A DNA stretch of 64,000 nt from Deltaproteobacteria bacterium (lineage in GTDB: Bacteria > Acidobacteriota > Thermoanaerobaculia > Multivoradales > JAHZIX01), in the NCBI GenBank assembly GCA_022601195.1, contig JAHZIX010000045.1, forward strand, positions 874,155 to 938,154, in the 5' to 3' direction. Under the pieces are notes generated by a model that did no database searches, had not been told where the DNA came from, and worked only from the letters and a program-made list of their open reading frames with translations. Within the stretch, counting starts at the first letter, position 1. Each line of letters starts with the position of its first letter. The translations under genes and the position numbers were made by a program. Shown piece after piece: positions 51,701 through 59,177 of the stretch.

Positions 51701-52847
51701 TGTGAAGAGACGCCAAATCTACCTGATTGGTCAGCGTGTCGTTCTCTACCAACTGCAAAATGGTGTTGGAGACGAGGGTCGAGTCGGTGATGAGCTCGTT
51801 GGTGGGGTTGGCATCGGCATCGATGGTGCCGTCCTGCAGAGAGGCGAGATCCTGAGAGAGGGTTCCTCCGGCGTCGGTCACCTGGAGGGTCGTCCCGGCT
51901 AGGCTCAAGGTGGTGTTGAGTTCATTGGTGGGGTCGGCGTCCGCATCCGTCGTACCATCCTGAATGGGGGATAAATCGACCACCAGGGTTCCTCCACCGT
52001 CGGTGATCTCCAGATCCGTTCCGTTGAGGAGCATCCCCGAATTGAGCAGAGCTGCAACGTCCACCAGGTTGGTGACGACGCCCCCCTCGATGAGCTCCAG
52101 CAGGTTGCTGACCAGGCTAGCGCTGGTAATCAGCTCGTTGGTGGGGTCCGCATCCGCATCATTCACCCCGTCCTGAAGGGCGGAGAGGTCCGCCGTCAGG
52201 GTACCCCCCGCATCGGTAAGCTCCAGATCTGTGCCCACCAGGTTGAGGCTAGTGTTGAGCTCGTTGGCGGTATCGGTATCGCCGCTCATGAGCGAGGCGA
52301 GATCCTCGCTGAGAGTCACTCCCCCCTCGGTGATGCGCAATACGGTGCCGTCCAGCTCTACCATCTCGATTTGCAGCTCGTCGGCCTCCCGTCCATCCAC
52401 CGTGTCTACCTCCCCTGCCAGGGCGGCAAAGGTCGAAGTGGGTGTCGCAGTTAGAGGCTGGCGGGGCGAGAGGATGTCGAAGGGGCCGACGTCGGTGCCT
52501 TCTCGAACTCGGACTTCCAGCCAGGTGCTGGCACCGTCGAAGACTTCGCCGAAGTCGAGGAGCACCTCGAAGAGACCGGCGTCCACCTCGATATCCTCGA
52601 GGAGGATCTCCGTCCCCACCTGGCCGCCGCCTTCAGCGGAGTCGAATAGGAAGAGCATGAAGTCGAACTCACCATCGGCAGCACCCCCTGCGTCCCTCAG
52701 CTCTCCCTGATAGGTGAAGGACGTGGCGGTGGTGCCTGCTTGGAGAGGAATCGCCAGTAGGCATGCTGCTGTGAGCAGTCCACAGATCAGCAAGTAGGCC
52801 CACGGGCTCCGCCACCGGGGTGATTGTCTAGGTGCCAGCACCATCAC
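48774..52847 (-). CDS. Giant exported stalk-plus-beta-helix protein 1
   Basis: 1357 residues. Signal peptide (AYLLICGLLTAACLLAIPLQ), then a ~140-residue domain starting TSFTYQGELRDAGGAADGEF and ending ILSPRQPLTATPTSTFAA, as in many large exported proteins. Residues ~183-965 hold 15 repeats with the core DGTTDADADPTNELN, alternating a ~42-residue type (GTTLQLTDAGGTLSQDLAS) and a ~71-residue type (LEIVEGGTVTNQVDLASLHN). Residues ~975-1357 are the shared beta-helix ending HPWANFEF. Asp-rich repeats may bind calcium, and Thr/Ser richness suits O-glycosylation. It lies 12 bp from the short member and 22 bp from the second giant. Confidence 0.85.
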   Translation of the reverse strand: MMVLAPRQSPRWRSPWAYLLICGLLTAACLLAIPLQAGTTATSFTYQGELRDAGGAADGEFDFMLFLFDSAEGGGQVGTEILLEDIEVDAGLFEVLLDFGEVFDGASTWLEVRVREGTDVGPFDILSPRQPLTATPTSTFAALAGEVDTVDGREADELQIEMVELDGTVLRITEGGVTLSEDLASLMSGDTDTANELNTSLNLVGTDLELTDAGGTLTADLSALQDGVNDADADPTNELITSASLVSNLLELIEGGVVTNLVDVAALLNSGMLLNGTDLEITDGGGTLVVDLSPIQDGTTDADADPTNELNTTLSLAGTTLQVTDAGGTLSQDLASLQDGTIDADANPTNELITDSTLVSNTILQLVENDTLTNQVDLASLHNASLDFDGTNLQVTDGAGTLSADLSSIPDGTDDADADPTNELNTTLSLSGTSLQVTDVGGTLSQDLAFIQDGTTDADADPANELNTSLALSGTTLQLTDAAGPLSQDLASIQDGVDDADADPTNELISSTILTTNTGQLEIVEGGTVTNQVDLASLHNSALALSGTTLEVTDGAGTLSADLSSIPDGTDDADTNSFNELNTTLSLSGTSLQLTDAGGTLSQDLAFIQDGTTDADADPANELNTTLALSGTTLQLTDAGGTLSQDLASIQDGVDDADADPTNELISSTTLTTNTGQLEIVEGGTVTNQVDLASLHNSALALSGTTLEVTDGAGTLSADLSSIPDGTDDADTNSFNELNTTLALTGTSLQLTDAGGTLSLDLASVQDGSTDADADPTNELNTILTLAGTTLQLTDAGGTLSQDLASVQDGTADADADPTNEAISTATLTSNAIFELVEGGTVTNLVDLASLLNSALTLSSTTLELVDGGGSLTADLSPLQDGTTDADADTANELNTTLVLVGTTLQLTDAGGTLSQDLAALQDGTADADADATNELISSATLTTNTTLELVEGGGTTNSLDLTTLAGGLSSLDRLYDNLGWTDSSAAATNTGPSAVIDQKLLEIVEAGNSNRFEIDFNRIQPGTIITNLPFTISESGFYYLIHNLTNTVNNGDGIVINVDEVTLDLMGYTLYGGVVSGINSDDGIVVLGDQDNITIRNGSVVGWNGDGINALNADFSIFQDLHVARNEGDGLVGDFNCLMSRITAVSNGLDGIEGDDGTVILHSTAQANGDNGIQTSEGCHVALSAAFDNESDGFDVAAGSVVRNCSSTDNGIFGFDIALGSSIVDSTAYDNVSNGFDMASACVMDRNIASNNEGHGVRTFANSWIRNSKFHENDLDGIRISSTDAHADENNVTDNDQTGISVTSSGSMITRNVASGNITNYNFNSGDSFGPIVNVTGVGDITGTANSNHPWANFEF
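49950..52300 (-). repeat. Coding tandem repeat array, 15 units
   Basis: Encodes the stalk of the protein at 48774-52847. The basic unit is ~126 bp. A higher-order A-A-B block of about 156-158 residues is present twice almost unchanged around 50640-51560. Long antisense frames here are by-products of the repeat. Confidence 0.85.
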
Positions 52848-52869
52848 TCTCTTTCATGAATTCGAGCCC

Positions 52870-55800
52870 TCAATACGAGAAGTTTGCCCAGGGGTGAAAG
52901 GAGTTGGTCACCGCGGCGAGGTCACCAACTCCGGTCACATCCAAGATAGGACCAAAGGCACTGCTCGCGTTGATGTTGTAGTTGGTGATGTTGCCGGCGC
53001 AGAAGTTTCGGGTGATCAGGCTACCGCTGGAGGTCGCCGCGATGCCGGTCTGGTCGTTGTCGGTGGTGTTGTTGCCATCGACGTAGCTATCCGTGGAAGA
53101 AATGCGGATGCCATCCAGGTCGTTCTCGTGGAACTTGCTGTTGCGGATGAAGGAGTTGGCGAAGGTGCGAACACCGTGGCCGTTGTTGAGGCTTGAAATA
53201 TTTCGATTCATGATGCAAGCCGAGGCCATGTCGAAGCCGTTGGAAACGTTGTCGTAGGCCACGGAGTCGGTGACCTGGCTGCCTAGGGCCATGTCGAAAC
53301 CGAAAACTCCGTTGTCGGTGGCGCTAGAGGCGGCGACCACCGAGCCGGCGGCGACATCTATGCCGTCGGTTTCGTTGTCGAAGCTGGCGCTGTGAGCGAC
53401 TACGCAGCCCTCGCTGGATTGAATGCCATTGTCGCCGTTACTGGCTGCCGTGGAGTGAAGGATCACCGTTCCGTCGTCCCCTTCGACGCCGTCGAGGCCA
53501 TTGCTGGCAGCGGTGATGCGCACCATCAGACAATTGAAATCCCCTACCAGGCCGTCTCCGTCGTTCTCAGCGACGTGGAGGTCGTGGAAAATCGAGTGGT
53601 CGGCGTTCAGGGCGTTGATGCCGTCCCCGTTCCAACCCACCACCGAGCCGTTGCGTATGGTGATGTTCTCCTGGCTGCCCAGTACAAATATGCCGTCGTC
53701 GCTGTTGATGCCGGAGACCTTGCCGCCATAGAGGGTGTAACCCATCAGGTCGAGGGTCACCTCGTTGGCGTCGATGATGATGCCATCGCCGTTGACGGCC
53801 GTGTTGGTGAGGTTGTCGATGATGTAGTAGAAGCCGCTCTCGGAGATGGTGAAGGGCAAGCCGGTGATGATGTTGCCCGGTTGAATGCGGTTGAAGTCGA
53901 CCTCGAAACGGTTGCTGGTCGTCGCTTCCACCAACTCCAAGATCTTCTCTTCGTTGAGGCCGCTGGGGCCAGTCCCCTGGACCCCGGAGCTTCCCGTCCA
54001 ACCAAAGTTGTCGTAGAGGCTGGTCACGGTCTCTGAAGCGACGGAAGAGAGGTCGACGCTATGGGTCACCCCTGCTTCGATGATCTCCAGCACGTTGCTG
54101 GCGGTGAGGGCCAGGCTGGTGATGAGCTCATTGGTGGGGTCGGCGTCGACATCGATGGTGCCATCTTGGAGAGAAGCTAGGTCCTGAGACAGCGTTCCTC
54201 CGGCGTCGGTGAGCTGAAGGGTGGTTCCGGAGAGGCCAAGCGTCGTATTGAGCTCGTTGGTGGGGTCCGCGTCCGCGTCGTCGACGCCATCTTGGATGGA
54301 GGCCAGGTCGACGCTGAGAACGCCGCCACCATCGGTCAGTTGCAGGGTCGTGCCGCTGAGGACGAGAGTGGAGTTCAGAAGGTTGGCCAGGTCCACCAGG
54401 TTGGTGACCGTTCCCGCTTCGACCAGTTCCAGGATGACGTTGGAGTCCAGTAGCGCGCTGGTGATGAGCTCGTTGGTGGGGTCCGCGTCGGCGTCGACGG
54501 TGCCATCTTGAAGTGACGCGAGATCCTGGGAGAGGGTCCCCCCGGCATCGGTGAGCTGGAGGGTGGTTCCAGAGAGAGCCAAAGTGGTGTTGAGCTCGTT
54601 AGTGGGGTCCGCGTCGGCGTCCGCTGTGCCGTCCTGGAGGCTCGATAGATCTTGAGACAGGGTCCCCCCGGCATCGGTGAGCTGGAGGGTGGTTCCAGAG
54701 AGAGCCAAAGTGGTGTTGAGTTCGTTGGCGGGGTCGGCATCCGCATCATCGACACCGTCCTGTAGGGCTGAGAGGTCTGCGGTAAGGGTTCCGGCTCCAT
54801 CGGTGAGCTCGAGGTCCGTGCCGCTGAGGACGAGGGTCTCATTCTCGAGGGAGGAGAGGTCGACCTGATTGGTGACGGTACCTCCTTCGACCACTTCGAG
54901 GATCGATCCAGCTCCCAGGGAGGCGCTGGAGATCGCTTCGTTGGTGGGGTCGGCGTCCGCGTCGGTGGTGCCGTCCTGAAGGCTAGCGAGATCTTGAGAC
55001 AGGGTCCCGCCGGCATCGGTGACCTGGAGGGTGGTTCCGGAGAGGGAAACCCCCGTGTTGAGCTCGTTAGTAGGGTCCGCGTCGGCGTCTGCTGTGCCGT
55101 CCTGAAGGCTAGCGAGATCTTGAGACAGGGTCCCCCCGGCGTCGGTGAGCTGAAGAGTGGTTCCAGAAAGGCCTAGGGCTGTGTTGAGCTCGTTGGCCGG
55201 GTCGGCATCCGCATCGTCGACACCGTCCTGCAGGGCGGAGAGGTCGGCGGTGAGAGTTCCGGCTCCATCGGTGAGCTCGAGGTCGGTTCCGCTGAGGACG
55301 AGGGTCGCATTCTCGAGGGAGGAGAGGTCGACTTGATTGGTGACGGTTCCTCCTTCGACCACTTCGAGGATCGATCCGGCTCCCAGGGAGGCGCTGGAGA
55401 TCGCTTCGTTGGTGGGGTCGGCGTCGGCGTCGATGGTGCCGTCCTGAAGGCTAGCGAGATTTTGAGACAGGGTCCCTCCGGCATCGGTGACTTGCAGGGT
55501 GGTTCCGGAGAGGGAAACTCCCGTGTTGAGCTCGTTAGTAGGGTCGGCATCGGCGTCTGCCGTGCCGTCTTGGAGGCTCGCGAGGTCTTGGGAGAGGGTC
55601 CCGCCGGCGTCAGTGAGCTGCAGAGTGGTTCCGGAAAGGCCTAGAGCCGTGTTGAGCTCGTTAGCGGGGTCGGCGTCCGCGTCGTCGACACCGTCCTGCA
55701 GGGCGGAGAGGTCTGCGGTGAGAGTTCCGGCTCCATCGGTGAGCTCGAGGTCGGTGCCACTGAGGGCGAGAGCCGTGTTCTCGAAGGTGGATAGGTCGAC

Positions 55801-56886
55801 CTGATTGGTAACGGTATCCCCTTCCACCAGCTCGAGGACGGAATTGGTGAGCAAGTCGGCGCTGGAAATGAGCTCGTTGGTGGGATCGGCGTCGGCGTCA
55901 TCCGTTCCGTCTTGAATAGATGCTAGGTCCTGGGAGAGGGTCCCTCCGGCGTCGGTGAGCTGGAGGGTGGTTCCGGACAAGGCAAGGGTCGTATTGAGCT
56001 CGTTGGTGGGGTCTGCGTCGGCGTCGTCCACTCCATCCTGCAAAGAGGAGAGGTCGACGATGAGGGTTCCCCCGCCGTCCGTGAGCTCGAGATCGGTGCC
56101 GTTCAGGAGCAAGCCTGAATTGAGGAGGGTCGTCAGATCGACCATATTGGTGATCGTGCCCCCCTCGATGAGCTCCAAGATGTTGCTCACCAAACTAGCG
56201 CTGGAGATGGCCTCGTTTGTGGGGTCTGCGTCGGCATCGGTGGTGCCATCGGGAATAGAGGACAGGTCCGCCGTGAGCGTCCCCCCGGCGTCGGTGACTT
56301 CCAGGGTGGTGCCGGTCAGGCCAACGGCGGTGTTGAGCTCGTTGGCGGGATCCGTGTCCGCCCCGGACAAGGCTGCCAGATCTTCGCTGAAGGTGGTCGA
56401 ACCTTCGGTGATCTCCAGAACGGTGCCGTTGAGCACCACGGATTGGATCTCGAGGTCGAAAGCATGCTCGCCGTCTACGGTGTCGGCATCGATGGCTTCC
56501 AAGGAGAAGATCGCTCCCGGTGCCGAGGTGACGGGCTGGCGAGGGGCCAGAATGTTATAGGGGTCGAGGGTTCCCGATTCCCGAACCAGGATCTCTAACC
56601 AGCGGGGAGAGCCATCGAATACGGCTCCGTAGTCGAGTTGGACAGTGAAAATGCCGCCGTTGACTTCGACTTCGTCGAGGATGACTTCGGACCCCACTTG
56701 GGCGCCGAGCTCTTCGGAGTCGAAGAGGAAGAACATAAAGTCGAATTCGCCATCGGCTATGGTGCCTCCGATCAACAGCTCTCCCTGATAAGAGAACGTC
56801 GTCGGGGCAGTTCCTCCCTGCATAGATGTGGTTAGCAGGAGTAACGCCAAGGCCAGTAGGCTGGTTGTTTTTGGTTTTGAGAGCAC
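52870..56886 (-). CDS. Giant exported stalk-plus-beta-helix protein 2
   Basis: About 1338 residues. I chose the GTG at 56886, because AAAGGGG sits 7 nt upstream and the signal peptide (SLLALALLLLTTSMQGGTA) follows at once; a GTG at 56916 is the longer option. Same layout as its neighbour: TTFSYQGELLIGGTIADGEF domain ending ILAPRQPVTSAP, 15 repeats with DADADPTNELN, and a beta-helix from LYDNFGWTGSS to the end NSFHPWANFSY. The beta-helix is more diverged than that of the other two copies. First gene of a probable four-gene operon ending with the DUF2059-like gene. Confidence 0.85.
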   Translation of the reverse strand: MLSKPKTTSLLALALLLLTTSMQGGTAPTTFSYQGELLIGGTIADGEFDFMFFLFDSEELGAQVGSEVILDEVEVNGGIFTVQLDYGAVFDGSPRWLEILVRESGTLDPYNILAPRQPVTSAPGAIFSLEAIDADTVDGEHAFDLEIQSVVLNGTVLEITEGSTTFSEDLAALSGADTDPANELNTAVGLTGTTLEVTDAGGTLTADLSSIPDGTTDADADPTNEAISSASLVSNILELIEGGTITNMVDLTTLLNSGLLLNGTDLELTDGGGTLIVDLSSLQDGVDDADADPTNELNTTLALSGTTLQLTDAGGTLSQDLASIQDGTDDADADPTNELISSADLLTNSVLELVEGDTVTNQVDLSTFENTALALSGTDLELTDGAGTLTADLSALQDGVDDADADPANELNTALGLSGTTLQLTDAGGTLSQDLASLQDGTADADADPTNELNTGVSLSGTTLQVTDAGGTLSQNLASLQDGTIDADADPTNEAISSASLGAGSILEVVEGGTVTNQVDLSSLENATLVLSGTDLELTDGAGTLTADLSALQDGVDDADADPANELNTALGLSGTTLQLTDAGGTLSQDLASLQDGTADADADPTNELNTGVSLSGTTLQVTDAGGTLSQDLASLQDGTTDADADPTNEAISSASLGAGSILEVVEGGTVTNQVDLSSLENETLVLSGTDLELTDGAGTLTADLSALQDGVDDADADPANELNTTLALSGTTLQLTDAGGTLSQDLSSLQDGTADADADPTNELNTTLALSGTTLQLTDAGGTLSQDLASLQDGTVDADADPTNELITSALLDSNVILELVEAGTVTNLVDLANLLNSTLVLSGTTLQLTDGGGVLSVDLASIQDGVDDADADPTNELNTTLGLSGTTLQLTDAGGTLSQDLASLQDGTIDVDADPTNELITSLALTASNVLEIIEAGVTHSVDLSSVASETVTSLYDNFGWTGSSGVQGTGPSGLNEEKILELVEATTSNRFEVDFNRIQPGNIITGLPFTISESGFYYIIDNLTNTAVNGDGIIIDANEVTLDLMGYTLYGGKVSGINSDDGIFVLGSQENITIRNGSVVGWNGDGINALNADHSIFHDLHVAENDGDGLVGDFNCLMVRITAASNGLDGVEGDDGTVILHSTAASNGDNGIQSSEGCVVAHSASFDNETDGIDVAAGSVVAASSATDNGVFGFDMALGSQVTDSVAYDNVSNGFDMASACIMNRNISSLNNGHGVRTFANSFIRNSKFHENDLDGIRISSTDSYVDGNNTTDNDQTGIAATSSGSLITRNFCAGNITNYNINASSAFGPILDVTGVGDLAAVTNSFHPWANFSY
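54030..56362 (-). repeat. Coding tandem repeat array, 15 units
   Basis: Encodes the stalk of the protein at 52870-56886. The A-A-B block (about 43+42+71 residues) occurs twice in near-identical form, around LQDGTADADADPTNELNTG and GAGSILEVVEGGTVTNQVDL. The total unit number equals that of the neighbouring array. Confidence 0.85.
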
Positions 56887-57041
56887 CCTCAGTTCCCCTT
56901 TCGTCGACCGGTGCACTCCCTACAACGGCGGGAATTGAATGCCGAAGAATAGCTATGATGCTAGGAGTGCTCATCAGTTTTAGCAGCCTGGCAATAGCGG
57001 GGTCAAGCGGGTGGGAGAGATTGGCGGTAGGGGAATAAAGA

Positions 57042-59177
57042 TCATTCTTTATGTGCAGTTGGCTGAAGTTGGGAGGGCGGCGTAGATCCTTCGGTCGCCT
57101 CAGCCTCCAGTCGGGCCGAGTAAACCCATAGAGGAATCTTTCCCCAAGGCCAGAGATCATCTTCGAAAGAGATCACCGATCGCCCTGGTGGAAACTCCAA
57201 TCGGACCCGTAGGAGTTGAATTTTGGAGGTCGCTGGGATCAGGATTTTGTCTCCGCCCACCGTGATTCCTTTGCGCCCGCCGGAGGCCACGACCTCGAGT
57301 ACCAAGAGCGCCGAGCGGTCCTGGGAGGTGAAGTTGTCAACGAGGAAATCTGCCCTGTCTTCGAGGACTCGCCAGTCGCGCAGGTCAGCGGTCTTGAGAT
57401 ACCCCCAGCCCTCGCCCCAAAGAAGCAGAAAGTCTTTTCCCGCCTCCTGGGCACGAGAAACGAGATCTTCTTCTCGGTTGTAGGAGACCTGAGTCACCAG
57501 GCGCCCGGTGTAGAAAGCCTGGCTGGGTGCCAAGAGCAGGCGCCGTAGTAGCAAGGCCGGTTCGTTGCGGATCTCCTCGTGGAGAGCGAAGTGCCGCTGG
57601 GGAAAGGTCCAGGGGCCCTGCCCTGGTGCGTCGGAGAACCTCTCGCCGATCAACACCAAAGGTGCATCGGTGAACCTGGTCAGGAAGTCCACGGCTGTTT
57701 GGCGCCACTTGTTTCCTTCCCACTCCTCGTAGGTGCTATCGGGAACGGTGTAGGTGGGAGTCGAGTTCTTGGACCGGTGAGCTGCCATCTCGAGGGTCAC
57801 GTAGCTCCTTCCATTGACCAGCACGGGCTTTCCTTTGGGAGCAAGTCCGTCGAGTCTCTCTGCCAGCCGGCCGTATTCAACGGGATTCCCCCGTAGTTGG
57901 AGGAGGGCCTTCAATGGTTGTACCAGAGCCAAAGTCGCCAGGCACCCGGCGGTGACGAAGAGGGCGGTGCGTCCCCCCGGCGACAGGGAGAGCCGCTTCC
58001 GTAGCCAACCTTCCAGAGCAAGAATACCCATGCCGCAGAGGCAGAGAAGAATGGGCCAAAGGGCGGTGAAGTGGCGCAGTGCCAGTCCCGGGTTATCCCA
58101 AGCGGTAGCCTTCGACAGGAGGCTGGGAAGCAGAAAGAGCAAGAAGAGAGTGGCGGCACCGAGGCTCGCCAGCCATGCGGCCATCCGGCGCTGCAAGCCA
58201 GCCGCCGCCAGAAGGAGAGAGGCGAGGGGTAAGCCCAGGCTGAGGAGTGCCCGCCAGCCTCCACCAAAAGTGAAGACGAAGAGTGCTCGGGCAGCAGGGG
58301 CCAAGGGTGACTCGGGTGTCCAAGAGGTCATTTGCCACGGTCGGCTCATTCCCGAGGCCCAGGCCGCCGACCCGGTTAGCATCAGAGGAGCCACTAGAAG
58401 GCCGCAGGAGAGAGCAGCGATTTGCCAGGCGCGCAGGTAGCCCTGAGGAGTTACCTCTCGCTGCCGATGAGCTAGGAAGAGCAGACTCCCCCAGGCGAGG
58501 GCGATGACCGGCCAGGTCCCGGCGCTGCAATAGCCAGCGGCAACGGAGCTGGTGACCGCTAGAAGAAGGAGTTTTCGGTGCGGCTCTGATGCCAGGGATT
58601 CCAGTTGGGCCCCATCCTCGGGCTCTTCCCTCTCGAAGGCGCCGCCGCCTGGCGGTGAGCCCGCTCGGGGCTTCCCTGTCCCGGGTAGTAGCCGGAAGAA
58701 TCGGACCAACGCTCCGCCCAGGAGGCAGAGAAAGAGCAGGACGAGAACCGATGCCTGGGCCGTTCGGGAGGCATAGATAGCGAAGGGGTTGATGGCGGCC
58801 AAAAGGGCCAGCACCGCAGCTAGGGGTGCTCCTCCGATGCCATAGCCAAGCCAGGCCAACGCTGGAATGAGCAGGACCCCAGCGACAGCGAAGGGAATGC
58901 GCAGCTTCTCTCCACTGGGGCTTTGCCCCCACATCCAGATGGCAGCTTTCGCCGTGAGGCGAGGCAGGGGAAAGTGCCAGACCGTGGAAAGAGAATTCCC
59001 GGAGTCCTCGGCCTCGGCTCCGGTCACCGCCCGAACCAGCTCGATCTCCTCGAGGGCCAGCTCGGGGCCGCCGAGGTGGGGGAGTCGAAGGCCCGCGCCT
59101 AGCAGCAAAGCCAGCAGCAGGGTGGCGGGTAAGAACCCGGTTTGGCCTTGTAGAGCCTTGCTGAAGCCCAGGCTCAT
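57042..59177 (-). CDS. GT-C membrane glycosyltransferase (GT39/PMT-like)
   Basis: 711 residues. The first ~460 hold about ten membrane helices with the loop ELALEEIELVRAVTG after helix 1 and AINPFAIYASRTAQASVLVL. The C-terminal ~270 residues match the paralogue at 41733-44087 step by step: LKALLQLRGNPVEYGRLAER, LVNGRSYVTLEM, WTFPQRHFALHEEIRNEPAL, LWGEGWGYLKTADLRDW. The acidic pair in the first loop is EE rather than DE. It overlaps the upstream DUF2723/TPR gene by 4 bp. Its likely role is transfer of lipid-linked sugar to exported protein or glycan, with the adjacent Thr-rich surface proteins as candidate substrates. Confidence 0.82.
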   Translation of the reverse strand: MSLGFSKALQGQTGFLPATLLLALLLGAGLRLPHLGGPELALEEIELVRAVTGAEAEDSGNSLSTVWHFPLPRLTAKAAIWMWGQSPSGEKLRIPFAVAGVLLIPALAWLGYGIGGAPLAAVLALLAAINPFAIYASRTAQASVLVLLFLCLLGGALVRFFRLLPGTGKPRAGSPPGGGAFEREEPEDGAQLESLASEPHRKLLLLAVTSSVAAGYCSAGTWPVIALAWGSLLFLAHRQREVTPQGYLRAWQIAALSCGLLVAPLMLTGSAAWASGMSRPWQMTSWTPESPLAPAARALFVFTFGGGWRALLSLGLPLASLLLAAAGLQRRMAAWLASLGAATLFLLFLLPSLLSKATAWDNPGLALRHFTALWPILLCLCGMGILALEGWLRKRLSLSPGGRTALFVTAGCLATLALVQPLKALLQLRGNPVEYGRLAERLDGLAPKGKPVLVNGRSYVTLEMAAHRSKNSTPTYTVPDSTYEEWEGNKWRQTAVDFLTRFTDAPLVLIGERFSDAPGQGPWTFPQRHFALHEEIRNEPALLLRRLLLAPSQAFYTGRLVTQVSYNREEDLVSRAQEAGKDFLLLWGEGWGYLKTADLRDWRVLEDRADFLVDNFTSQDRSALLVLEVVASGGRKGITVGGDKILIPATSKIQLLRVRLEFPPGRSVISFEDDLWPWGKIPLWVYSARLEAEATEGSTPPSQLQPTAHKE

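Noticed and set aside
50125..51705. Long antisense frames in the stalk repeats (Ser/Val-rich products)
   Set aside because: They mirror the coding repeat on the other strand, lack proper starts and have low-complexity products.
49950..56362. CRISPR-like periodicity
   Set aside because: The repeats are coding, ~126 bp and longer, with no unique spacers and no cas genes.
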